From: Limnohabitans sp. DM1
GTDB lineage: Bacteria > Pseudomonadota > Gammaproteobacteria > Burkholderiales > Burkholderiaceae_C
DNA length: 64,000 nucleotides
Direction: 5' to 3'
Assembly: GCF_001269385.1 (NCBI RefSeq)
Contig: NZ_CXOO01000023.1
Coordinates: 109-64,108, forward strand
The first letter of the stretch is position 1, and the number at the start of each line of letters is the position of its first letter. The translations under genes were made by a program, and so were the position numbers. Positions 1 through 7,079 of this stretch are shown here, piece by piece. The notes under the pieces were generated by a model, which ran no database searches, was not told the origin of the DNA, and worked only from the letters and a program-made list of their open reading frames with translations.

Positions 1-267
1 CACTGGTGCACATGCGTGATGCGCTCCAAGGTCGAACCGATGAAGGACGTTGCCAAGATGATCCGCGCTCATATGGAAGGCATCGTGGCCTGGGCGCAGA
101 CACGCCAGACCAACGGATTCCTCGAAGCCATCAACGGTTTGTTCCAGGCATCCAAGCGTCGTGCGCGTGGGTTTACGCGAATCACAACGATCAAGACTGT
201 CATCTTCTTGATCGCCGGGAGACTCGACTTCCACGCTATCAATCCTCATGCTGGGCAACCCACTTGA
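1..267 (+). mobile_element. ISL3-family transposase, 3' end (cut by window edge)
   Basis: The frame is open from base 1 to a TGA at 265-267 and gives the C-terminal ~88 residues of an ISL3-type (IS204/IS1001/IS1165) DDE transposase. The tail pattern EAINGLFQASKRRARGF followed by FLIAGRLDFHAINPHAGQPT is typical of that family. The N-terminal domains and most of the catalytic core lie outside the window, so intactness cannot be judged. An IS at the edge of the photosynthesis island fits the other decayed mobile remnants in the first 5.5 kb. Confidence 0.85.
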
Positions 268-282
268 AATTCATCAGAGCCC
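265..282. repeat. Probable terminal inverted repeat of the ISL3 element
   Basis: Read on the minus strand this stretch begins GGGCTCTGATGAATTTCA, which resembles ISL3-family termini starting GGGCTCT or GGCTCT. It starts at the transposase stop codon, as expected for the 3' end of such an element. The left terminus is outside the window, so the match between the two ends and the target duplication cannot be verified. Confidence 0.45.
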
Positions 283-429
283 AAAAAGAGGTTTGATCGG
301 ATTGTTTGAGGCCGATTGGCCAGGCCAGCAACCTTGTCCATTGGATGAAAGACCACGATGGGTTGTTCATTGAATGTGCTTATTCGGCCCGTGATGGGCT
401 TGATTTGGTGACTGGTGGAATTGTTCTAG
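283..429. other. Intergenic, no gene seen
   Basis: Moderately AT-rich sequence between the IS end and the repeat tract. No plausible start plus Shine-Dalgarno, hairpin or RNA gene is visible. It contains short recurrences of gtgactggt that lead into the tandem repeats. Confidence 0.4.
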
Positions 430-663
430 TGACTTTGGTCATCGTGCAGTGACTGGTCAAAAAAAACTGGTCTGAAAACTAGCCTAAAAACTGGCCTGGA
501 AACTAGCCAGAAGACTGGCCGGAAGACTGGACAAAAAACTACCCCAGAAATAATGGGAACTACCCCAGAAACCAGAGCGACTACCCTGGAAACCACAAGA
601 AAACATCCAGAAAACCACAAGAAAACACCAAGAAACTACCAAAGAAACGACCAAGGAAAGCCA
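430..663. repeat. Degenerate 11-12 bp tandem repeat tract
   Basis: Repeated units such as aaactggcctgg, aaactagccaga, agactggccgga and, further on, aaaccacaag and aaacaccaag follow one another for about 230 bases. The period is 11-12 bp and drift is progressive from left to right. Both strands are partly open here but only as low-complexity peptides, so no CDS is called inside it. The tract ends exactly at the start of the small zinc-ribbon gene. Confidence 0.6.
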
Positions 664-930
664 ATGTTAGAGCCCAACGACATGAAAGAACTGAATGCCT
701 TGGTTGCGCAACTGGCTGCCATCCGCGCCCAAGTCAAGGCCCAAGGCGGCTTTGTGGGCGACCGTGATCTGCACCAATGCCCCGCCTGCGGACTGATGGA
801 GGATGTGCTGTGTGGCGGCAAGCTGGTGACTTATTGGCGGCAATCGGCCCAGCCCGTGGACACGGGTTTGCGCTTCAAAGAAGTCGGGGCCCATCAACTG
901 GCTTGCCCGTGTTGCGGGTGTGTGTTGTGA
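664..930 (+). CDS. Small zinc-ribbon-like protein
   Basis: Encodes 88 residues. The ATG at 664 is preceded by AAGGAAAG, while the frame upstream is repeat-derived low-complexity sequence, so the start is placed here. Residues 5-27 form a short amphipathic helix. CPAC at 39-42 and the C-terminal cluster CPCCGC at 81-86 form two knuckles that could bind one zinc ion. No domain name is recognised with confidence. The stop overlaps the GTG of the next frame as GTGA, suggesting translational coupling. Function unknown. Confidence 0.55.
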   Translation: MLEPNDMKELNALVAQLAAIRAQVKAQGGFVGDRDLHQCPACGLMEDVLCGGKLVTYWRQSAQPVDTGLRFKEVGAHQLACPCCGCVL

Positions 931-1271
931 TCTACAACTTCTTCGTGTTTGCGGGCATTGACTTCATTGACGTGAAGTTTTTTTGACTTGTCGAGCACCG
1001 CTGCTTGACGGGCGGCGGTGTGCTGGTGTTGGTGGGCGTGTTGCTACTGTGCATCGACATCATCAAAACCGCTTTGTTCGCCTGCGGCTCGGTGGCCGAG
1101 CAATTGCTGTCCATCGTGCTGCTGCTGGCGTGCAGCATTCAGGTGGTCATTTGGCCCGCAGTGCGCACCGGGTGGTATGTGCTGCTGCTGGCCTTGCAAG
1201 CCACCGATGTGGTGGCCTCGCTGGTGGTGTCTTTGCAGACCAATGGCAAAGATGTGTATGTGAGTCGATGA
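927..1271 (+). pseudogene. Small membrane protein frame interrupted by TGA
   Basis: A single frame runs from GTG at 927 (overlapping the previous stop) to TGA at 1269-1271 but is interrupted in frame by TGA at 984-986, directly after a run of seven T. The part after the stop has GC-rich third positions and encodes about three hydrophobic segments (VLVLVGVLLLCIDII, LLSIVLLLACSIQVVIW, WYVLLLALQATDVVASLVV). Either the gene is a recent nonsense mutant, or the shorter product initiates at TTG 1005. Family unknown. Confidence 0.45.
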
Positions 1272-1324
1272 TGCGGTTCGGTTTTATGCCATGTGCAGCT
1301 AGAGGCGCCATCGCCCCACGAGCA

Positions 1325-1651
1325 TCACAGGGCCGCAGTTTTGCCCAAATCGGCGAAGTTGCTGATCTTCACCGAGCCGTCCGGAAAGCGGGCGACGATA
1401 TCCAACTCCCCACCCATGGCCTCGATGTGGCTGCGCAAGGTTGAGAGGTACATATCGGTACGCTTCTCGATCTTGGCAATGGAGGGCTGCTGGACATGCA
1501 GCACTTCGGCGAGCATCTTTTGTGACAAGCCTCGGGCCTGACGCAGTTCGTTCAAGGGCATTTCGGCCAACATGGTCTTTGCCACAGCATCGGCGCGTTG
1601 AAGCGCCTCAGGCTTCATCTGTGCGCGAAGATCAGAAAATTTCTTAGCCAT
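1325..1651 (-). CDS. XRE-family antitoxin (HigA-like)
   Basis: Encodes 108 residues beginning MAKKFSDLRA. The ATG has an upstream AAGGAAAG at good spacing. A helix-turn-helix lies at about residues 34-62, with GLSQKMLAEVLHVQQPSIAK as the recognition part. The C-terminal half (GELDIVARFPDGSVKISNF) is typical of antitoxins paired with HigB/RelE-type toxins of the DUF4258/phage-derived Gp49 group. Its start overlaps the end of the decayed toxin by 8 bases, the usual toxin-first arrangement. It may persist as an orphan antitoxin that can silence related toxins. Confidence 0.75.
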   Translation of the reverse strand: MAKKFSDLRAQMKPEALQRADAVAKTMLAEMPLNELRQARGLSQKMLAEVLHVQQPSIAKIEKRTDMYLSTLRSHIEAMGGELDIVARFPDGSVKISNFADLGKTAAL

Positions 1652-1824
1652 GGGTCTTTCCTTCCTTTCGAAGTTGTTCGATGTGTTCGTCATAAAGACG
1701 ATCCGCCAGCGGGACATTCACGACATACCAGCGAGCATCACCTGGCCACGCTGATCTGCTCTTCTTCAGACAATCCAGCCCACCAATCGCCAAACTCGTC
1801 TGTGTATTCAACTTCCCATTTCAT
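1644..1824 (-). pseudogene. HigB/RelE-type toxin with internal deletion
   Basis: The ATG at 1824 opens MKWEVEYTDEFGDWWAGLSE and continues to residue 28, then hits TGA. After a shift of frame the sequence resumes with the family C-terminus (DARWYVVNVPLADRLYDEHI, then EQLRKEGKTHG) and stops at 1644, overlapping the antitoxin start. The middle ~60 residues expected between the two pieces are absent. The toxin has therefore lost its core by deletion while both ends and the antitoxin remain. Assignment rests on the end motifs recalled for this toxin family. Confidence 0.7.
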
Positions 1825-1905
1825 GGCGTCAACATAACTTTCATGGAATATTCCGTCAAGGGAATTAATTTAAACATTTCAACCCCGATGCGAATTGCTT
1901 CCGCG

Positions 1906-1930
1906 ATTGTCGCGACGTTGTGGCGACAAT
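1906..1930. promoter_or_regulatory. Inverted repeat upstream of the HD hydrolase gene
   Basis: ATTGTCGC and GCGACAAT form 8-bp perfect arms separated by 9 bases, 31 bases before the ATG at 1962. It could be an operator or a hairpin. No cognate regulator is evident nearby except the XRE antitoxin. Confidence 0.3.
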
Positions 1931-1961
1931 TGATTTGCCTCTATTTTGAAAAGATGAGCCC

Positions 1962-2510
1962 ATGCAAACTCCCCCCAACTCCCTGGCCGCTCTGATCCAA
2001 GCCGTGGCCTTTGCCGCCGACAAGCACCGCAACCAAAGGCGCAAAGATGCCGAGGCTTCGCCCTATATCAACCATCCGATTGCGCTGGCCAATGTGTTGG
2101 CCAACGAGGGCGGCGTGCAGGATGTGACGGTGCTTTGCGCCGCCGTGCTGCACGACACCATCGAGGACACCGAGACCACGGCCGACGAGCTGCGGGCCTT
2201 GTTTGGCGATCAGGTGGCGTCTGTGGTGCTGGAGGTGACCGACGACAAGTCGCTCGACAAGGCCGTGCGCAAGCAGCTGCAGATCGAGCACGCGCCGCAC
2301 ATTTCGCCCCAGGCCCAGTTGGTCAAGCTGGCCGACAAGATCAGCAATGTGCGCGACATCCTGGCCTCGCCACCCGCCGATTGGTCGCCTGAGCGCAAAC
2401 AGGCCTACTTCGACTGGGCTGCTGCCGTGGTCGCAGGTCTGCGCGGCGTGCATCCGGGGTTAGAGGAGGTGTTTGATGGGCTGTATGCGCGGAGGTTGGG
2501 GGCGGGGTGA
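1962..2510 (+). CDS. MESH1-like HD-domain hydrolase (RelA/SpoT hydrolase fold)
   Basis: Encodes 182 residues, the size of a stand-alone small alarmone hydrolase. HD-superfamily metal ligands are visible: H38 in NHP, H64-D65 with E68-D69 in LHDTIEDT, and D125 in [10 protein letters not shown]. These match the hydrolase half of RelA/SpoT proteins, which removes pyrophosphate from (p)ppGpp in a Mn-dependent way. No synthetase or regulatory domain is present. The gene stands alone between the toxin-antitoxin remnant and a minus-strand hydrolase. Substrate is inferred from family only. Confidence 0.8.
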   Translation: MQTPPNSLAALIQAVAFAADKHRNQRRKDAEASPYINHPIALANVLANEGGVQDVTVLCAAVLHDTIEDTETTADELRALFGDQVASVVLEVTDDKSLDKAVRKQLQIEHAPHISPQAQLVKLADKISNVRDILASPPADWSPERKQAYFDWAAAVVAGLRGVHPGLEEVFDGLYARRLGAG

Positions 2511-2584
2511 TTCGGCGGATTCGTCTCGAGGGTGCTGGCGAATTGGGTTGGATCGGCTTTCAAGTCTTGACCCAGCACCCCATT

Positions 2585-2615
2585 AAAAAAGGGGCAACAC
2601 CTGGCGGTGTGCCCC
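2585..2615 (-). terminator. Rho-independent terminator of the serine hydrolase gene
   Basis: On the minus strand the arms GGGGCACACC and GGTGTTGCCCC enclose a 4-base loop and are followed by six T. It lies 22 bases after the stop of the gene ending at 2637. Confidence 0.75.
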
Positions 2616-2636
2616 TGTCATTTAAGCGTGCGGTCC

Positions 2637-3800
2637 TCAGCGTGCGTCGTACACCGCTTTCTCGAAATCGAGGTACAGCGGCAGCGACTTGTGATCGGCA
2701 AACGGGAAGATTTGCGTGAGGTAGACCCCCGCCAGCCCGTTTGTGGGGTCGATCCAGTAGTAGGAGTTGGCCAGACCCGCCCACATCATGCCGCCTGCCG
2801 GGCGACCGGTGGGGGCGGCCTCGTGGTTGATCTGGAATGCCAGGCTCCAGCTCTTGGGCACACCGGGGAAGAATTCGGCGTCATTGGTCAAGGGGATGGC
2901 CGCTTTGAGGTTGTAGACGCGGCAGTCCCCCATGTGGTTCACGCCCAGCGAGGCCGCTCCCTCGGGGGTGATGATGCGCTCGCCGCCCAACTGTCCACCA
3001 TTGAGCACCATGCGCAAAAAGCGCAGGTAATCCCCGGCCGTGCCGTACAGGCCGCCGCCGCCCATCTCGAACTCGGGCTCCTGCGGAATCTCGAAGGGAA
3101 ACACCGCCAACTGCCCATCGGGTCCACGCAAATGGGGCGAGGCCAGGCGCTGGCGCATGTCGTCCGAGATGCGAAAGGCCGTGCTGTTCATGCCCAGCGG
3201 TCCCAGGATGTTGTCTTTCAGGTACTGGCCCAGGGTCTGGCCGCTGGCGGCCTCGATCATCTTGCCGGCCCAGTCGATGTTGATGCCGTACTCCCAGGCC
3301 TCACCTGGATCGAACAGCAAAGGCAAAGTCAGCGCCTTGTTTTTGCATTCGGTCACGCTGGGAATGCCTTGCGCGGCCTGCACCTTTTGCATGTCGGTGT
3401 TCCAGATTTCGTAGCTGAAACCGGCCGAGTGCGTGAGCAACTGGCGCAGCGTGATGTCGCGTTTGGGGGGGCGGGTGGTGGGTTGGCCGTTGGCATCAAA
3501 ACCCGTGAGCACGCCCACCTGGCCCAGTTGGGGGCACACGTTTTTGGCCGGTTCATCGAGCTTGAGCAAGCCCCGCTCCACGCACTGCAAGGCGGCCACC
3601 GAGGTGATGGCCTTGGTCATGGAGGCGATCCAGCCGACCGTGTCGGTGGTCATGGCCGTACCCGAGCCCAAGGCCCGCTCACCGAAAGCGCCCTCGTAAA
3701 TCACGCCCTCGCGGTTGGCCACCAGGGCCACCACGCCGGGCACATCGCCGCGCTGCACACCCTGCGAAAGCACGGCACCGATCTTGTCTTGCATACCCAT
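2637..3800 (-). CDS. Beta-lactamase-fold serine hydrolase (class C / EstB-like)
   Basis: Encodes 387 residues from an ATG at 3800 with CAGGAG eight bases upstream; longer versions of the frame lack a ribosome site. The nucleophile motif S60-M-T-K63 and a tyrosine motif near Y171 (WEYGIN in place of YxN) match class C beta-lactamase/esterase-type hydrolases. HSAGF at about 124-128 and the C-terminal GGGLYGT and NSYYWIDP segments are family features. No signal peptide is seen, so a cytoplasmic esterase or amidase is more likely than a periplasmic lactamase. It is transcribed alone and ends in a clear terminator. Confidence 0.8.
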   Translation of the reverse strand: MGMQDKIGAVLSQGVQRGDVPGVVALVANREGVIYEGAFGERALGSGTAMTTDTVGWIASMTKAITSVAALQCVERGLLKLDEPAKNVCPQLGQVGVLTGFDANGQPTTRPPKRDITLRQLLTHSAGFSYEIWNTDMQKVQAAQGIPSVTECKNKALTLPLLFDPGEAWEYGINIDWAGKMIEAASGQTLGQYLKDNILGPLGMNSTAFRISDDMRQRLASPHLRGPDGQLAVFPFEIPQEPEFEMGGGGLYGTAGDYLRFLRMVLNGGQLGGERIITPEGAASLGVNHMGDCRVYNLKAAIPLTNDAEFFPGVPKSWSLAFQINHEAAPTGRPAGGMMWAGLANSYYWIDPTNGLAGVYLTQIFPFADHKSLPLYLDFEKAVYDAR

Positions 3801-4014
3801 GTATTCACTCCTGAAAAAAAAGGCAAGGGACTTCAAGTTAAGGCGCCACCGCCTGGTAACAAACAAGGAAAACCCGCGAAACCGCGCCTTTGGAGCCTGT
3901 ACAGGGCGGTCTTTTTTGTAAGCAGTTGTGACAGTGCGGGTGTCAGCCTGAATGCACCGTGCCCCCATGTATCGGGCATTCAACGGGTGAGGCAAGCAAG
4001 ACTTTCATGCCGGA

Positions 4015-5118
4015 TCAGGCACGCCTGCGCACGACCGACACCACCAGCGTGATGATCGTCAGCGGCAACACAAAACTCAGCATCACGTTGCTGAAGGCGC
4101 CCAGCGCGTCGTGCTGCTGCGCCGCCAAAATCAGGTAGGCGACATAGGCCACGTAATAACCGATAAAGACCCCACCTTCCCAGCGAGCGATCTCGCCCCC
4201 GGTGATGAACATGGGCAGGCAAGCCAGTGCCACGGCCAACATGACCCAGATGTCGAAAGCCAGCAAAGACGGTGCCACCACCAGGCCCGCGCCGCCCGCC
4301 ACCACACCGCTGAGCCCTAAGCATCCCAAAATGTTGAAGATGTTGCTGCCCACCACATTGCCCACGGCAATGTCGCGCTCGCCCTTAAGGGCTGCCGCGA
4401 TTGAAGTGGCCACCTCGGGCATGGAGGTGCCCGCCGCCACGATGGTCAGCGCAATCACCACATCGCTCACGCCCAGCGCCTTGGCAAAGACCACCGCCGC
4501 GCCCACCAGCCAGTCCGAGCCCAGCACCAGCAAAGCCAAACCCACGGCGATCAGCGCCAACTGCGCGGGCAGCTTGGCATCCCACGCGCCCGCAGGCGAG
4601 GCCTGCAACTCGGCCTCGAACTCGTCAATGCCTTGCGCCGAAGATTGGGCTGAGGCCTTGTCTGTTGCGGTTTCGCGGCGCGACTGAACCACCAAAAAGC
4701 CGGTGTAAAGCACCATCAAGGTCACCAACGCCAGGCTCTCTGCCAAATTCAGTCGGCCGTCCATCGCCATCAAGGCCATGAGCAAGCTCACGCCAAACAT
4801 GATGGGCACTTCCTGGCGGATCAGCTGACGGTGCACCACCAGTGGCACGATCAAAGCACTCAAGCCCAGGATGAACAAAACGTTGAAGATGTTGCTGCCC
4901 ACCACGTTGCCAATGGCCATGTCGGTCTTGCCCTCCAGCACAGAGGCCACCGACACCGCCACCTCGGGCGCACTGGTGCCAAAGGCTACGATGGTCAAGC
5001 CCACCACCAAGGGCGAAATGCCAAACGACAGCGCCAGCTTGCTCGCGCCACGCACCAGCAAATTGGCCCCCACCACCAGACAAACCAGCCCGGCGACAAA
5101 CAACAGCAAGTGGATCAT
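4015..5118 (-). CDS. CaCA-family Na+/Ca2+ (or K+-dependent) exchanger, YrbG-like
   Basis: Encodes 367 residues with about ten hydrophobic segments in two homologous halves. Each half carries the alpha-repeat signatures: GTSAPEVAVS plus GNVVGSNIFN in the first, GTSMPEVATS plus GNVVGSNIFN in the second. The acidic residues of these motifs bind the exchanged cations. A hydrophilic loop between the halves (about residues 160-190) is rich in Ala, Ser and Glu. The start is supported by GAGGGGGCG upstream. It is an inner-membrane transporter with no obvious partner beside it. Confidence 0.85.
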   Translation of the reverse strand: MIHLLLFVAGLVCLVVGANLLVRGASKLALSFGISPLVVGLTIVAFGTSAPEVAVSVASVLEGKTDMAIGNVVGSNIFNVLFILGLSALIVPLVVHRQLIRQEVPIMFGVSLLMALMAMDGRLNLAESLALVTLMVLYTGFLVVQSRRETATDKASAQSSAQGIDEFEAELQASPAGAWDAKLPAQLALIAVGLALLVLGSDWLVGAAVVFAKALGVSDVVIALTIVAAGTSMPEVATSIAAALKGERDIAVGNVVGSNIFNILGCLGLSGVVAGGAGLVVAPSLLAFDIWVMLAVALACLPMFITGGEIARWEGGVFIGYYVAYVAYLILAAQQHDALGAFSNVMLSFVLPLTIITLVVSVVRRRA

Positions 5119-5185
5119 TGGAACGCCCCCTCAAAGACATGAGGGGATGAGCATAACCAGCATCGGGATTGGCTTGAAGACTTTG

Positions 5186-5217
5186 AAAAACCCGACGGAC
5201 ACACAAATCGGGTTTTT
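5186..5217. terminator. Hairpin with flanking A and T runs, probably bidirectional terminator
   Basis: AAAAACCCGA and TCGGGTTTTT form 10-bp arms around a 12-base loop. It lies between the exchanger start region and the RhuM relic, where it would stop transcription entering from either side. Confidence 0.6.
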
Positions 5218-5344
5218 TACATTTTTGCCCTGGCCCTGTGACGTTTGTCCGTCACGCAGGAACAGACCGGGTTCTCGAAGTGTTGCCTTCCGTACTGAAG
5301 GCCCATCACCAGCTGGCCGGGCGCAAAACCTTGCGGAGCCTGTG

Positions 5345-5550
5345 ATGAGCGAGTTGTTGATTGACCAGACCGAGGGGGCAAAACCCAGATCACGGTGGTG
5401 CTGAAAAAGCCACTCTTTGACAGACAAACAAGCAGCTGACCGAGCTGCTCGATCAGACCAAGGGCACGCTCAGCGAGCACATCCAACACATTTTTGAGGA
5501 TGGGGAGTTGACGCCTGCCGCACTGTTTGTTGATTCAGAACAGTTCAATA
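5345..5550 (+). pseudogene. RhuM-like / virulence-associated DNA-binding protein relic
   Basis: Frames must be switched at least twice to read it. MSELLIDQTEGAKP is followed, after one shift, by QITVVLKKPLFD. After another gap come KQLTELLDQTKGTLSEHIQH and IFEDGELTPAALFVDSEQFN. The pieces follow the N-terminus of RhuM-type proteins carried by phages and islands. Only this 5' portion remains; its 3' end runs into the convergent BLUF gene. Non-functional. Confidence 0.6.
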
Positions 5551-5988
5551 AGCAGGCATCCGAATCGGCTGCCCCGACTCCAGCAAGTCCAGCACCTGCT
5601 GCATGACTTGGGGGCCTGAGGCGGAGTAGGGGTCGAAGTCGGGGTGGTGCAGTTTGACCATGGGGTCGTCCACCGACAGGTGCACCAGGGCCATGGACCA
5701 TTGGCCAAAGCGGCGTTCGTGGATTTCTTCGTAGTGCAGGATGTCCACGTCCTGATGGCGTGTGTCGGCACTGATGCGGCGGTACAGCGCGTTGACCTTG
5801 CTGCGCTCGCCTTCAATCACCTGAAAGAAAAAGCCTTGACCTTGGCACAGCACACCCGTGATGCCTTGCGCGGCGTTGTGGGCTTGGGCTTGCGCCAAGA
5901 TGGTGGTGGTCATCGTGGTGGTTTGTGGGCCGACGGCGCGGCTCACGTACAGCAGGCGCACATTGATGCTGTGGCTGGGCACCCTCAT
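5545..5988 (-). CDS. BLUF-domain blue-light photoreceptor, single domain
   Basis: Encodes 147 residues that are almost entirely one BLUF domain. The flavin-site residues fit the AppA scheme: Y14 in LLYVSRA, N38 before GITGVL, Q56 in FFFQVIEGE, and W97 and M99 in FGQWSMALV. No effector domain is attached, so it probably acts through a protein partner as short BLUF proteins do. Its ATG overlaps the crtB stop as ATGA, making it the last gene of the photosynthesis superoperon and translationally coupled to carotenoid synthesis. The partner and output are unknown. Confidence 0.85.
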   Translation of the reverse strand: MRVPSHSINVRLLYVSRAVGPQTTTMTTTILAQAQAHNAAQGITGVLCQGQGFFFQVIEGERSKVNALYRRISADTRHQDVDILHYEEIHERRFGQWSMALVHLSVDDPMVKLHHPDFDPYSASGPQVMQQVLDLLESGQPIRMPAY

Positions 5989-7079
5989 GGGTTTTGACGC
6001 AGTGCGTTGCGGTCCAGGCGCTCGGTTTCGCGGCGCTCGAACAGGTTGAGCATCCAGGCCACGCGTTGGGGCATGGCCCGGTTCGGAAAGTACGCTTTGT
6101 TGCCGGTTTGCTGGGCGGCGTCGCGGCAGCCTTGCACCAGGCCCACGATGGCGGCCAGCGGCGCGGGGCTGTGGTCGGCCACGCGGATCCAGTGCACCTG
6201 GGTCCAGGCGCTGGCCAGCAGCATGAGCTTGCGTGTGGTGCTCACAACCGTGCGCTTGTTGACCGAGTCCAGGCCTTCGCGGCGCAGCTGGTGGCCGATT
6301 TCGGCGTAGATCATGCTGGCCGCGCAAATGGCGGCGCGGCAGTCGGGCGGCAGCGCGGCAATGCCCGAATGCGCTTGCTTGTACAGGCGGTCGGCTTCGT
6401 CGAGCAAACGCGCCACCACCTGTGCAATGGCGGGGGTGAAGCTGGGCTGGGCCATCCAGGCTTCGGGCTGAACACCGGCTTCCACCAGCCAGCGGCGCGG
6501 CAGGTACAGGCGGCCGATGCTGGCATCGTGCCCCACGTCGCGCGCGATGTTGGTGAGCTGCATGGCCACACCCAACTCGCAGGCACGGGCCAGCGTGTCC
6601 ATGCTTTGTGGGCCCATGATCCAACTCATCATCGCGCCCACACTGCCCGCCACGCGGGCGCCATAGGCGTGCAGGTCTTCGATGCTGTCGTAGCTGCGGC
6701 CGCCGGCGTCCCAGGCAAAGCCTTCGATGAGGGCGTCCAGCAAATGGCGCGGCAGTTTGTACTGCTGCACCACTAGGCTGAGCGCGTGGTCTTCCACATG
6801 GTCATGTGGGGTGCCGGCATAGATGGCGTCCAGGCGCTCTTGCAGCACATCGAGCGGGGTGTCGCCCGCAGCGGCTTCGTCCACCAGGTCGTCGGCCACA
6901 CGGCAAAAGGCGTAAAGCGCGATGGCCGCTGTGCGCACACGCGGCGGCAGCAGGCGGCTGGCGGCAAAAAAGGTTTTGGAGCCGCCCTGCATCATGGCCA
7001 CGCAGGCCTGCAGGTCTTGCGAGTCGAAGTCGAGTTCTTGCAAACTCACGGCGTTGGGGGTGCGTTCAGACCTTGACAT
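5985..7079 (-). CDS. crtB: Phytoene synthase CrtB
   Basis: Encodes 364 residues; condenses two geranylgeranyl diphosphates to 15-cis-phytoene at the membrane face. The first Mg-binding DxxxD motif is DDLVD at 63-67 within LYAFCRVADDLVDE; the second region is QLTNIARDVGHDASIGRLYL. The start at 7079 lies 14 bases inside the end of crtI, so the two genes are coupled. Longer versions of the frame are antisense-type artefacts. The last ~30 residues (RVAWMLNLFERRETERLDRN) are slightly longer than in many homologues. Confidence 0.92.
   Translation of the reverse strand: MSRSERTPNAVSLQELDFDSQDLQACVAMMQGGSKTFFAASRLLPPRVRTAAIALYAFCRVADDLVDEAAAGDTPLDVLQERLDAIYAGTPHDHVEDHALSLVVQQYKLPRHLLDALIEGFAWDAGGRSYDSIEDLHAYGARVAGSVGAMMSWIMGPQSMDTLARACELGVAMQLTNIARDVGHDASIGRLYLPRRWLVEAGVQPEAWMAQPSFTPAIAQVVARLLDEADRLYKQAHSGIAALPPDCRAAICAASMIYAEIGHQLRREGLDSVNKRTVVSTTRKLMLLASAWTQVHWIRVADHSPAPLAAIVGLVQGCRDAAQQTGNKAYFPNRAMPQRVAWMLNLFERRETERLDRNALRQNP

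Noticed and set aside
2607..4052. 481-codon plus-strand frame opposite the serine hydrolase
   Set aside because: Antisense to a gene with a strong ribosome site, catalytic motif and terminator.
5238..5254. GTGACG/CGTCAC inverted repeat near the RhuM relic as an operator
   Set aside because: It lies in decayed sequence with no functional gene downstream.
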